From contig NC_068939.1 in the NCBI RefSeq assembly GCF_016801865.2, forward strand, positions 121,011,671-121,075,670: a DNA stretch of 64,000 bases. The letters run 5' to 3'. The position numbers were made by a program, and so were the translations under genes. The notes beneath the pieces were generated by a model. That model was not told the DNA's origin and ran no database searches. It saw only the letters and a list, made by a program, of their open reading frames with translations. The DNA is from Culex pipiens pallens. Its lineage: Eukaryota > Arthropoda > Insecta > Diptera > Culicidae. Every line of letters begins with the position of its first letter. The first letter of the stretch is position 1. Below are positions 45,975 to 56,717 of this stretch, piece by piece.

Positions 45975-46055
45975 CTCCTATCCACTGATTCAAACTGACG
46001 ACCTTTTGGTTGTGAGTTCAACAGACGACTAGCAACTCTACCGAATCAGGTTTAA
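45975..46055 (-). pseudogene. tRNA-like segment, minus strand
   Basis: The minus strand reads GATTCGGTAGAGTTGCTAGT (A-box-like) and later CAGTTTGAATC (B-box-like), with GGTCGTCAGTTTGAATC closely matching the GGTCGTCAGTTCAAATC near 12354. It is probably the head of a shared SINE family, not a working tRNA. Confidence 0.35.
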
Positions 46056-46417
46056 ACCTTCTCTAGGGAGATGGCTCCTACACCTGGACTGACCTAACGA
46101 CTCCAAAAAATTTCTTGGATATTCCCTTACAAAAGTCGCTCACAATCAATGGAATTGAGATTTAATCGATGGACAATTGTAATTGTATTTAAAATGGGAA
46201 GCTTTTTATTGATGATGTCAAATATTAGGGAACGGTGTTGAATATTTCGAGTCTATAAGAATCTATCTATAAGAATATGCCTTTAGAGACTCGAAACATA
46301 GACTAATAATTAGTCTATGCTCGAAATAACACTTTAAATCAATAAATTTTTATAATTTTCATCAATTTTTATCATATAAACAACTAAGTAAACGGTTTGG
46401 TATGGTACGGTATTGTA

Positions 46418-46629
46418 CACTCAAACCCCGATGGTTTGACACCAACTGTTGTCAAACGAACGGGGTCACTTTTTAGTTTGACACTTCTTTTACACGGAGC
46501 TCATAGTGTACGTGAGCACAGTGTAAAAAGTGACAGTTCGTCACTTTTTAGTTTGACTTTGACCAACCAACGGGGTACAAACTAAAAAAGTATCAAACGA
46601 AAAAGTGACCAGCCACCGGGGGTTGAGTG
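46418..46629. mobile_element. CACTCAACCCC MITE, 212 bp, opposite orientation
   Basis: Flanked by TA (46416-46417 and 46630-46631). It begins CACTCAAACCCCGATGG and ends CCGGGGGTTGAGTG. Relative to the 238-bp copies it has a ~26-bp deletion around the GAGCTCATAGTGTACGTG region. Its right TA is also the left TA of the next element. Confidence 0.9.
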
Positions 46630-46631
46630 TA

Positions 46632-47615
46632 CACTAGGATGTAACAAAAATGACTTTTTGGCGGGCATTCAGGGGTTTGTTCCGGTGGACATACTGAGCC
46701 CAAATCCCACACGCAGAAAAATAAGGCATATTTGAATCAACAAAACGTTTTGTTGATTTGAACATCATTATTTTTGTTGAATCAACGCTAAACGTCAAAG
46801 CAGCTTTTTCGAAACAATAAAAGACTTTTGTGGAATTGAGAAAATCAAGGTTTGTTTCAACGCAAAATCGGCGTTGATTATATTCAACAAAAATTTTGTT
46901 GATTCAATCCTCGTACAGGCTGATTCTACATAACTTTTTTCTGCGTGCAAATATGAGCTTGATTGGACGTAACAGGAGCTGGCGCTCCACCCTTCAATTT
47001 TAAATGGGATTTAACCCGTAAAATTACGTTTTTTTTTCAAAAATGTCACTTTTTGAGGCACTTTGGCCACCAATGCGTTTACCAAAAACATCACTGGCGT
47101 GTAGGCCAGATCCTTGCGCATGTTTTGGTATATATTACATTGAAGTTGGGAGCACCCTGGAGATCGGTCAGACCGTACAGACCTTCAAAGTTTGTCATTT
47201 TTTCGAAAAATGGACCCCAGCAAAATCAAATGGCATCTCGGGCGTCGCAAGGTGCGACGCATATCTTTTTTGCCGGGGCCGATTTTTCGAAAAAATGCCA
47301 AACTTTGAAAGTCTGTACCGAGCTCCAGGATGCTCCAAACTTCAAAGTTATGTATATACCAAAAGATGCGCAAGGATCTGGCCTACACAACAGTGATGTT
47401 TTTGGTAAACGCATTGGTGGCCAAAGTGCCTCAAAACGTGACATTTTTTGAACAAAAATGTATTTTTACGGGTTAAATCCCATTTAAAATTGAAGGGCGG
47501 AGCGCCAGCTCCTGTTACGTCCAATCAAGCTCATATTTGGGATTTGGGCTCAGTATTCCCACCGGAACAAACCCCTGAATGCTCGCCAAAAAGTCAATTT
47601 TGTTACACTCTAGTG
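46632..47615. mobile_element. 984-bp foldback element with nested MITE
   Basis: TA (46630-46631), then CACTAGGATGTAACAAAAAT; the right end reads TTTTGTTACACTCTAGTG, then TA (47616-47617). The arms pair over most of their length (GGAGCTGGCGCTCCACCCTT against AAGGGCGGAGCGCCAGCTCC) around a small centre near 47250. The left arm is interrupted by 46710-46947. A partial copy is at 836-1406. Mirror-image frames in the arms are not genes. Confidence 0.9.
46710..46947. mobile_element. 238-bp MITE (CACGCAGAAAA ends) nested in the foldback element
   Basis: Ends CACGCAGAAAAATAAGG and ACTTTTTTCTGCGTG. Comparison with the uninterrupted right arm (AAATCCCAAATATGAGC) shows the insertion point precisely; a CA dinucleotide appears on both sides and may be duplicated. 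Internal TTGTTGATT/AATCAACAA words recur in both orientations. Confidence 0.88.
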
Positions 47616-47839
47616 TACACACTTCATTCCTTTCCTGTTGATTTTGTATTTAAAATGTAATCCGTTCGCTGAATCTGTCTCAGCGATTAATTCAACGCAG
47701 TAGGCCTGACCATTCTATTTTTTTACAATCCATTTCGGGGTTTATCGGATGTACTGCAATCATAAACATTGACAAGAAAGGACTTGAGGCGTAATCTAAG
47801 CGCAATTTCTTCCAGGAAGCTTTTGTCGGACTGGCCGTA

Positions 47840-48033
47840 TCCAGCTTTTTAAGCAAAGATGGCGTTCGAATGTTGAACGTCCGATATGTCAAAATCGCGC
47901 AGTAGCACCAACATCAGAAAAAAATGTGGCTGTCATGCCAAGGCACACTTTTTTCTCAATGTTGGTACCACTGCGTGATTTTGACATTTCGGGCGTTCAC
48001 CATTCAAACGCCATTTTCGCTTAAAAAGCTGGA
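47840..48033. mobile_element. 194-bp TA-flanked foldback MITE
   Basis: Second copy of the 31965-32157 family: TCCAGCTTTTTAAGCAAAGA and CGCTTAAAAAGCTGGA ends with TA on both sides (47838-47839, 48034-48035). Confidence 0.92.
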
Positions 48034-48499
48034 TAGAATTAAATTAATAACCTAAAAGCATTGTTTCCTATTCAATTTTATATCTTTATGATCTGACAAA
48101 GTCAAACTAAAAAGTGGCGAACTTAGGGGAGAGTGGGGAGACTTGATCCCCGGGGAGACTTGATCCCAAGCCTGTTTCTCGTCAGCATGTGGGTAAAACA
48201 ATTAGCTTTGTTCTAGAAAGTTGTGCGAAATTGACTAAAACTCATTGTAGAAAACAAAGAAAAAATTTAAAAAATGTTTGGATTGAGTTACACACATTTT
48301 TCTAAGAAGTGCTGCAAAAAACTTCCAAGAGATCTTTTTTCTTTGTTTTGAAAAGTATAGAAAACACTCAAAAATTATTCAAAAAAATATTTTTTATACA
48401 CGAATTATTTGAAAAACATATAAACTCCAAAACCCTTACGCATTTGACGTTAAATTTATCGTCATACTATTTTTACAATCAATTGTTTAAAAACGTTAC

Positions 48500-49052
48500 T
48501 TAATCCACCGGAAGGTGGTTGCTGCCTTCCTCCTAAAAGCCTTGCAACCACACACTACGAAAGCTTTGGCTAACGCTTACTTAGTAAAGACACTATACAT
48601 CTGAGTGCTGCCATCTAGGTATGATAAATTTAATGAACCATTTGAAAGCACTGCAGTGTTTGTGTGCGTGCACTGAGCGTAAAGTTCCGACAGCTATCCG
48701 CCGGAGCTTTCAAATTATGTAAATAATGACCCTTTTTAGTATCAACCAAAACAGTTTTTCGAACATATCTTTCAAAGTACTGCACCAAGCCGGATGAAAT
48801 TTAAAAAAGACTTAAAGAACCTGAAGGCAAATCCAAAAACATAGATCCGGACAAAATCGGTCGAGCCAGTTCCGAGAAAAGTGAGTGAGAAAAAAAATTC
48901 TACGTCCATCCACACGCACAGACATTTGCTCAGAATTTGATTCTGAGTCGATATGTATACGTAAAGGTATATCTGGGAGGCTTATTTAAAAAGTTCAATT
49001 TTTGAGTGATTTTATAGCCTTGCCTCAGTGAGGTGAGGAAGGCAAAAAGTGC
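48500..49052. mobile_element. repeat of the CCTTCCTCAC/GTGAGGAAGG family
   Basis: Starts TTAATCCACCGGAAGGTGG and ends CAGTGAGGTGAGGAAGGCAA. The interior has CACAGACATTTGCTCAGAAT and TTGATTCTGAGTCGATATGT, both shared with copies at 59580-59765, 60707-61750 and 63180-63522. No coding frame is recognised. Confidence 0.7.
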
Positions 49053-49581
49053 GTTATGGGAGACTTGATCCCTGCATTTTTACAGTCACTGGAATCAGCC
49101 TCAAGATTAAATAATTTTGCTGGGTTTTCGTACATAGTTTCCTTTAGTATAGTTGTACATAACTAACTGCAGTTTGAACCATTTTTCAAAAGTTTTGTAA
49201 ACAAAAATTACCAGCTTTTGTAAACATGCTCAATTTAGGTCTAAAAAAGAAAATTTTAAGTTTTTAAATATTTTACATGCTAAACTTGTTATATTTTGAA
49301 CACAAACGTAATGGTTTAATGTGAAATTGCTGTATCTTATAGAAAATTAAAAGTTTGGATGAATAAGAAACATTTTGCTTAAGATTTCTTCAAAATGTTG
49401 AAAGGGGGATCAAATTACCCCCAACATTTTGAAAATGCCGGTTTAAAATATTTTTTTAAAAAGCTTGGCATTATTCGAAGAGTTTATCTGATGAAATACC
49501 CTTATCAGCCAAACATAGTTGAATGTTCAAGCTTTCAATTCATGCAAAAAGATCATAGTTTTGTGAGAAATTGACAGAGTT

Positions 49582-50313
49582 TTTTTTTTTTGTCCGCCTT
49601 GTGGGCAGATATTGGGATTAGTTCACCTCGACCGTCCTAGCGACTATCTTTTGTGATTCCCTGTTATACTCTTAAGGCTGCAATTTTTGCTCGAATCTTA
49701 TTGAGAAGAATCAAGCTATCTGTTTACAGTCTTTTTTCCAATGCACATATACACTGGTAGAGTGCGCCTGAACGCAGTGCGTTGAAGCGTGGTTGTGCGA
49801 AAGGAAGAATTCTCCTCTCGTATTTTTTGAGTCCGAACACTCATCGTATCTGTTAGCGCATCTTCGGCTAGTTGGCCAGTCAACTATCTTCCGAAGTGCA
49901 CAGATCAGCCGAAGCTAAGTAGTTGTAGTTGACCTAGCGAAGGAGAAATGAGCAACTTTTGAAGAATTGTTGTAGCTCGCAGGCTGTTGATGTCCAACTT
50001 CAAATGATGAGGACGGACGGGGACTGGAGCGGTCCCTGTTGGCTATTTTTAGATCTCTCCCCTTTGTCATCAGTTTTTCGGCTCTCTCGTATTGACCCGA
50101 CTGTCGTCAGTTGGCATTGGAGCTCTTCGCCGAGTAGTCCATTTTTGACTAACTCGAGGTTTCTCCAAAGCGCAGACAGCAGGGAAAGAAAAACCTGTAC
50201 TGATTTTGCGGGATGACCAAAGCTCCAAAGCTGCCACCCGAGGATTGAACCTCTGACCTTCCGCTTGTTAGGCGGATCCCGTAACCACTCGACCACGGGA
50301 GGTTGGCATGAGG
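49582..50313 (-). mobile_element. tRNA-headed SINE-type retroposon with target duplication
   Basis: An 11-bp direct repeat TTGACAGAGTT flanks it (49571-49581, 50314-50324). On the minus strand it starts near a tRNA-like head (50234-50302) and ends in an A-tract (a T-run at about 49580-49591 on +). That is the expected SINE order: pol III head, body, A tail. The ~650-nt body is unusually long for a SINE, so a composite is possible. Confidence 0.75.
50234..50302 (-). pseudogene. tRNA-Val(AAC)-like SINE head
   Basis: On the minus strand the 69-nt segment begins CCTCCCGTGGTCGAGTGG. The acceptor arms CCTCCCG/CGGGTGG pair with one mismatch. The anticodon stem CCGC/GCGG encloses CTAACAA with AAC at exactly positions 34-36. 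GTGGTCGAGTGG is an A box and GAGGTTCAATCC a B box. The T stem is imperfect by one base. Its position at the head of a TSD-flanked retroposon argues against a functional tRNA. Confidence 0.7.
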
Positions 50314-50370
50314 TTGACAGAGTTATGTGCGATACAAAAAAAGGGGATCAAGTCTCCCCACTCTCCCCTA

Positions 50371-51158
50371 ACTGTATTTTGAATGTTAAAAATAAACTGT
50401 GAACAATTGTTAAAGATTTTTGTCTTTTAAAGCGGTAATCAGAGGGTGACGAGCGGGAATTCCCGGGAAAAAAATCCCGAGAAATCGACCATTTTTGGAC
50501 CTCTTGATTTCCTGGAAATTTTGTCGAGATTCCCGGGAAATTTTAAACTTATCAATATCGAAGCAAAATTATATAAACTAATCAGAAAAACCCAACCCAG
50601 CGTTCCCTCCCGGTTGGGGAGGTTCGTACGCTAGAGTAGCCGCTTCTGGGAGCGGTACTTCACCGGGACAAGCAGACGTTACCGGAGATGATCTCTTCAC
50701 GCTTCTCGAGTTTTTCGCTCTTGCTGGAGAGATGCTCACGCGCTTTCGTGCCTGCCGGAACAAGGCAGACCAATTCCAAGCTCTGAGTGAGCTTATGATG
50801 AAGTATATCTACAACGGATAAGCTGCCTTGTGCAGCGAAGTTTTTCGACGTCAAAAGACAAAACAAACTGTGATCTAGTTTTAAGCTTTTCTATCTCTAT
50901 CCTTTTCCTTAGCAAATTTAGAAGGTTTTTTTTAAATAATTTTTCCTTCTGTTGGCAAATCCATTGTTAGAATATCCAATTACATCAAAATGAACTATAG
51001 TACAAATCATAGTTGAAAGGTACTCCAAAACTCTATTAGGTTATAAGAAATACGAAATTGTGAATTGATTATTTACTAATAAAAACTAATTGAATTGAAT
51101 TGAATAATCAAAAAAACATTTAAAAAAATCTAAATTGTTTAGAACATTGGATGTATAA
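50371..51158. other. gene-free stretch
   Basis: AT-rich sequence with a GGGAATTCCCGGGAA-type stretch near 50455-50540 that recurs loosely at 53390-53430. No exon or RNA gene can be supported. Confidence 0.35.
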
Positions 51159-51160
51159 TA

Positions 51161-52132
51161 GGGTGTTTCAGCCGAACAAAAAATTTCTCAGAATCAGGCA
51201 AACCGAGGTTCCCCTAGTAGAGGATACCCATAGGGACTCTCATGCCAAATATCAGCCCATTTGGTTGAGAATTGGCCTGTCCCCAGCGGTTCAAAGTTTA
51301 CATGTAAATTACTATGGGATTTTTATGCTACAGGTCTTGGGACAACATGGATTCACTCGGAATAAAGACAGGTGTGTAGGGGATGGTCCAATGAACACAT
51401 TCCAGAAGGAATTAGGCTTGTCCATTCTGTCCCCAAGGTGCGCATTGGATCGACGTCCTGTGTCTCCAGAATCAACGATTCACCCTTCAAATGTACGAAT
51501 TGTCCTTAGTATGCTATGACGGCTAGCTGAAAATTACGACGCCCCATGTCAGACGGTGAACACGTGGCAGAGCATCTACTCGAGTTTTGGCTCAGAAACA
51601 TTCTTTAAAGTACTAAAATTATAATTATTGATGTTCCTGGAAGACTTTCAACTATTCTAAATAAAGTAAAATGATGATTTTGTGTTAATAATGCAATCGA
51701 TGCCTCTCCACGTGTTCACTGCATCATATGGGGCGTCGTGGTTTCCACCTAGCCGTCATAGCATACTAAGGAAATGCGATGCTTTTGAAGGATGAATCGT
51801 TGGTTTTGGAGACACCGGACGTCGATCCAATGCGCACCTTGGGGACAGAATGGACAAGCCTAATTCCTTCTGGAATTTGTTCATTGGACCATCCCTTACG
51901 CACCTGTCTTTATTCCGAGTGAATCCATGTTGTCCCCAGACCTGTAGGAACGATTGAACGAAAAGCATAAAAATCCCATAGTAATTTCCATGTAAACTTT
52001 GAACCGCTGGGGACAGGCCAATTCTCAACCAAATGGGCTGATATTTGGCATGAGAGTCCTTATGGGTATCCTCTACTAGGGGAACCTCGGTTTGCCTGAT
52101 TCTGTGAAATTTTTTGTTCGGCTGAAACACCC
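51161..52132. mobile_element. 972-bp TA-flanked foldback element with mirrored open frame
   Basis: TA (51159-51160), then GGGTGTTTCAGCCGAACAAA; the right end reads TTTGTTCGGCTGAAACACCC, then TA (52133-52134). The arms are ~380-400 bp with a ~170-bp centre. Each arm carries an open frame (51151-51519 plus, 51756-52169 minus) encoding nearly the same ~120-residue peptide (QTEVPLVEDTH, LGLSILSPRCALDRRPVSP). The peptide is not recognised. Confidence 0.85.
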
Positions 52133-52631
52133 TAATGTATAATTCTATATTAAAGTTTGAATAAACCAATGTTTCTCAAAACTTTTTATTCAGAAAGTGT
52201 AAATTTTAACATCCAATAATTCCAATAACTTTAAATGAGAGAATCCAAAATAATGTGGACCCCAAAATTTACCTTAAAGCCTTAAACCTTTATTATTTCT
52301 AAGAGGAAAAAGCCTTTTAAAGATAAGTATAATTTCCATACCATTGCAATCCTCATAATCCAGTTTTATTTAATACTAAATAAGTTAATTTCTCTGTATC
52401 AAGGATTTTTAATGTGAATAAGTCATTTTGTGTTTCGCATCAACCTCATTATTAAATTATATAATAAAAAAAAACTCTGGCAATCTTTGTTAAGTTAAGG
52501 TCCACCACATGTGAACATTCGGATTTTCCTGATAACTATTTTTCAATGAATTTTTACAGTTAACAAAGGAAAAAAACAACTCTAAATTGTTCTTTTGAGT
52601 CGTTATTTATCATATTGCAAAAATCCCGATA

Positions 52632-53275
52632 CAGTCATCCCACATATTCGGAACACCCACAAATTCGGAACACTTTTATAATAATTTGTCAATAGCATGC
52701 CAAATGCAGCTTTTCTGTCGACTCTACTATTTTTAGGACCTTCATTTGGACATTCTCTTGCTATTTCACTACTTTAGTACTTTTTCGACAAAAAAAACTT
52801 CATTTCAAGACTATTTTATCCAGAACAGCAAAACACTGCCTCCAAATTGCCTGTTCCATAATTGTGGGATGTTATTGTGCCTCTCACAATCGTGGAACAC
52901 CTGTATTTAACCGGTATTTTCACACAAAAAAGTTATCAGATCATGTATAAAACATCACGCAGCTTGAGTTTCATTGATTTCAGTGTATGAAGTCATTATT
53001 TTGTTAAAAATATGTACTCCTGGAGAGAACCAAAGTTTGTTTACATTCGTAAGCAAAAAGTGTTCCGAATTTGTGGTCTTCATGGGTCAATGTTTTTCTT
53101 TAAAAAATTATATATAAAGCCAAAAAATTATAGCCGGTCTATACATCAATCGAAAGATCCCAAAAGTAGCTTCCACATTAAGGTAATAGCAAATCATTTC
53201 GTACAAGTATCGATATCCTATGATTTTTTGACTATCGGTCGATCTGTAAACCGTTCCGAATATGTGGGATGACTG
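52632..53275. mobile_element. pogo-like TA-flanked element, 644 bp (second copy)
   Basis: CAGTCATCCCACATATTCGG and CCGAATATGTGGGATGACTG ends with TA on both sides (52630-52631, 53276-53277). It is colinear with 35814-36453, including the internal words and the GTTTGTTTACATTCGTAAG stretch. No transposase is present. Confidence 0.9.
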
Positions 53276-53475
53276 TACTGGGGAATTATATAATCAAAAC
53301 AAATTATTCGCTCTACAGCATTGCCTTGGCGTTCTCACTTACGAGATTCCTACTCGAAACATTGACACTATTGACAAAGTAAAAAAAAAACTCCCGGGAC
53401 CCGGGAAATTGAAAATCTCGAGAATCGTCAACCTCTAACGATAATTCAACGTAAAAATCAACCAATCGTGACCTA

Positions 53476-55935
53476 GGGGAGCTGGGGGTAAGACGGCCAC
53501 CCCACTGTTTTACTAAGTATACTAATGAATATTACTAAAATGTTAAGCAATAGTGTTCCTCATGCTAAATAATGCATATGGAGTCACCTTTGCCAAACCT
53601 ATTGTTTGAAATAGTATAAAAATAACTCAAAATAAACAAATATTTTTTCAACTTGAAACTGGTTGTAATTTTTATGATTTACAACTTAAGCATTTTGGTT
53701 AGGTAACAATATGTAATACTTTCTTTAAATATTTTTTCATGTTAAGGCTGGTACAAATATTTTTAAAAGTTTTTGTCACCCCCCCCCCCCCCCTCCGCCC
53801 CTAAAAATTGGCCCGAAAAATCAGGGGGCAAAAAAAAATTGTTACAATAAACTTCAAAATTTCAATGAAAATTCAAGTGCAACCAGCTGAAATCAAATTA
53901 AAATACATTGTTCTGCGTTTAAAATCATTTTTAGCATGTTTGGGTTTATTAAAAAATCTTAAATTTTTTTGAAAACTTTCGATGCAAAATCTTTTTTTCA
54001 ATACAATTTTTATTTTTGTCAGATCTTAGATTTTTTGATAACTAGAGATTGCAAAACAACTGAACTAGTGTAAAATGTATTTTAAAACACTTTTTTTCAT
54101 TTAAATGTGAAGACTATGGCTTGTTATTTAAATTTTTATATTTTTTTTATTTTTTTGCCCCCCCTTGACCTCGGCCAGGGCCGAGGGACAAAAACTTTTT
54201 TAAATATTTGCATCGGCCTAAATTGAAGTTTTCCCAAGATTATGTCCCTCAAAAAAGTTTTAAAAATGCGTTGTGTTATTTGCAAAAAATGTTTTATAAA
54301 ATAAGTAATTTGGGGGCAAGACGGCCACCTCCACGAGGGGTAAGACGGCAAACCGTAATTTGTAAATTTGGTTTGATCTCGGGTTTGATAAAGGTTGCAT
54401 TTTTGAAGGATTAATTATTAATTATTAATTAAATTTTCTAAGTTGATTGTGGATGACGGCCGTAAGTTGTGTACATTTTCTATGTTTTACTTTACTTAAC
54501 TATTCTAAGCTAAGTGATTGTGAGTAGTGCGGTGCCTGTGTGGACGCGCAGTCCTGTTTTTTCGTGTTATTTTCCGTCTCTTTTGTGTCGCTGTTCGAGT
54601 GCATGGGGTGATTGGCTATTATAATTAAATAATGGCATCAGTAGTGTGGTGCTTTTCGGGACGCGCAGTTCTGTTTTTTTACCTTCTTCTTTTTTCATTG
54701 TTTTTTTTTACTCGCGTTCGTTGGTCGATGAGCTTTTTTGTGTTTTTCTCTTTTTATAGTTTTCTATAAAAACGTACCTATTTTTTGAGACTAGCAAGTC
54801 ATTTTGCTGGATTAAGTCCTTTCCATATCATCGATGATCGGAAGGCACGCCGATGGAGAATTTCTGGAGAATCGCGGTCGAATTAATACTATACTGAAAT
54901 CCCTAGATAGCTATCTTTCCGCAGCCGGCTGCCTAAGATTTTTAAAATTTCAACCGATAAACAAATTGCTTATGGTCGCATCACCTACCACAGTGAATCC
55001 TGACCTCATACCCATCTTACTAACCCCTCAAAACTCATGTGATACTTTGTCGGAGACGCAGTCGATTTGGCGGTCCCATCACTCAAGTATCGGACTAACA
55101 TTCCCATCCACTTCCCCGTGTCTTACCTCTGGTCGTGGCCGGCGTCGGTATTGATCAGCATGATAGGGACCTTTGAAAATTGCGAAGGGGTGATGATTGG
55201 TTCCTACTTTTCATCTGTGGTCCACGGAGCAATGTTTGGGGTCCTGGTCAATAACGAAGTAGCAGCTACGGGTAGACACCAATGCTATGCTATGCTATGC
55301 TATTCTAAGCTAAGTGATTGTAGATAGGCCATTACTGTGATATAGCAAAATTCATTGAATAGTATGAAATCCATTCAAACTTTTAATAAAAGTCGCTAAT
55401 TTTATATTTTTACATACATTTACTAATTCTAATCGAAATACACAAACCAGTTAATTTGCATTAAATTGGGTATATTTTCGTGTAAAAATTCATAGTTTTT
55501 CATGAAATGTGGTCGCCATAATATGAAATTCACATAACCAAAATATTAAATTTGTTGAACAACATTTTTCTTCACATTTAAAACTTGTTTTTTTTTCATC
55601 CAAAATAGTCATGATTTTCAGAGAAGTCTGTTCAACCAATCATGTAGGTATTTGGGTGGATTTAGCAAAGTTATCAAGTTAATTTATAGCACTGACCGTC
55701 TTACCCCACATGGGTGGCCGTCTTACCCCGCGTATTTCATATATGATTCGATTTCAATTATTTTTTAAAATTGCTGAAAAGTATTGAAAATTGGTTTTTA
55801 GACCAACTAATTGATGTCATTTCTATAATGGACTATTAGTAGAACAATATGTACCTGATTTGAGATCAAAATAATCTGTAGTGTTAATTTTATGAGACTT
55901 CTCCCTTAGGGTGGCCGTCTTACCCCCATCTCCCC
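53476..55935. mobile_element. TA-flanked 'word' element C (GGGGTAAGACGGCCACC), 2.46 kb with insert
   Basis: TA (53474-53475), then GGGGAGCTGGGGGTAAGACG; the right end reads CGTCTTACCCCCATCTCCCC, then TA (55936-55937). Word copies lie at the left end, at 54312-54350 (GGCAAGACGGCCACC and GGGGTAAGACGG), at 55690-55735 (two copies of CCGTCTTACCCC) and at the right end. A non-LTR element (54522-55299) is inserted. Its ends share GGGGAG..GGGG with elements A and B. Confidence 0.85.
54522..55299 (+). mobile_element. truncated non-LTR retroelement with 20-22-bp target duplication
   Basis: CTATTCTAAGCTAAGTGATT plus GT occurs at both ends (54500-54521 and 55300-55321). The 3' end before the right copy is a short TATGC/GCTAT repeat tail, as some non-LTR elements have. 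The 5' part contains two related ~115-bp units (GTGCGGTGCCTGTGTGGACG at about 54527, GTGTGGTGCTTTTCGGGACG at about 54643), like tandem 5' UTR monomers. The remaining ~500 bp holds a 106-codon frame without recognisable domains. It is probably internally deleted or a non-autonomous derivative. Confidence 0.75.
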
Positions 55936-55937
55936 TA

Positions 55938-56545
55938 TACAAATTCATGAAAATGAACACAAACGTAAAATTATTTTTTTTCTCGCACCATATTCTCAAC
56001 AAACGCGAGCTGAGTCAGCAAAGAGAGAAGAGACGCCTCGTTAGTTATCAGCCTGTCTGCGTGTCTGGTCTGCAGCTACACCAGATTTGGAGGAAACACC
56101 GCAAACGTACTCGTTTGAAGGCGAGAAATGCTTTTACAATGCGCGTGTTTGTGTTGCAGGCCTTAACAACTACCAATAGAATCATAAAGAGAAACAAAAC
56201 TAACAATAATGAAGTATGACCCAGTTGCGCTTTGGAATCGAGAAACGACCACGACGAAAACGACGACTGCAGTGAACTTCGACTCTCCGACTGTATGTAT
56301 AGGGTAGAGTCTCGTGTTGATGTCCACCGAAATTCCTTAAGTGCGCATAACTTCTGAACGCAATGACAGATTTGCGTTTCGAGCTCTGGTACCTGTTTGA
56401 CCCGAGCCGACGACCATAAACCGGTGACCAACGTCAACACGTTGTCGTCAAACCGGTATACTCACCGTAACTGCAAAGTCTCTCTCTCTCTCTCGCTCTG
56501 CTAAAAACAAAACAAGTTGTTCAGAATGTCTCCAGCGGGCATTTC
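55938..56545. other. low-copy stretch upstream of the candidate exon
   Basis: Balanced composition with no repeat matched elsewhere in the window. A CT-rich tract (TCTCTCTCTCTCTCGCTCTG, about 56478-56500) resembles GAGA-factor sites on the other strand. No coding exon is supported. Confidence 0.35.
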
Positions 56546-56554
56546 ATTAGATAC

Positions 56555-56590
56555 TCAGTTACGTCGTAGCGTTCGGGCAGGTTAAACGTG
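56555..56590 (+). promoter_or_regulatory. candidate initiator + downstream promoter element
   Basis: TCAGTT at 56555-56560 fits the arthropod initiator, placing +1 at 56557. AAACGTG lies at 56584-56590, exactly +28 to +34, one mismatch from the RGWCGTG downstream promoter element. A CT/GAGA tract lies ~60-80 bp upstream. The correct spacing makes this better than a random initiator match, but no transcript evidence is available. Confidence 0.4.
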
Positions 56591-56717
56591 CAGTCGTTTG
56601 CATTTCTAATTTCGGTCCAACTTCGTCACCAACTTTATGCAATCGCGTGTGCGGCACTTTATTGATCTGAAGGTGTGAACTTCTGGTGCGGACGAAAATA
56701 GGAGCCTGCCGCGGAGA

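Larger units (their letters stand above)
48126..50368. mobile_element. TA-flanked 'word' element B (GGGGAGACTTGATCCC), 2.24 kb with inserts
   Basis: TA (48124-48125), then GGGGAGAGTGGGGAGACTTG; the right end reads CAAGTCTCCCCACTCTCCCC, then TA (50369-50370). The word recurs at 48151 (GGGGAGACTTGATCCC), 49060 (GGGAGACTTGATCCC), about 49405 as GGGGGATCAAATTACCCCC and at the right end. Two inserts lie inside: a TCCACCGG..GGAAGGCA-type repeat (about 48500-49052) and a SINE (49582-50313). It inserted into a piece of the CACTCAACCCC family (CAAACTAAAAAGTGGCGAAC just left). Confidence 0.85.

Noticed and set aside
47043..47444. Overlapping 70-160-codon frames on both strands
   Set aside because: Mirror frames of the 46632-47615 foldback element.
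50234..50302. Functional tRNA-Val gene
   Set aside because: Sits at the head of a TSD-flanked retroposon with an A-tract; the T stem is also imperfect.
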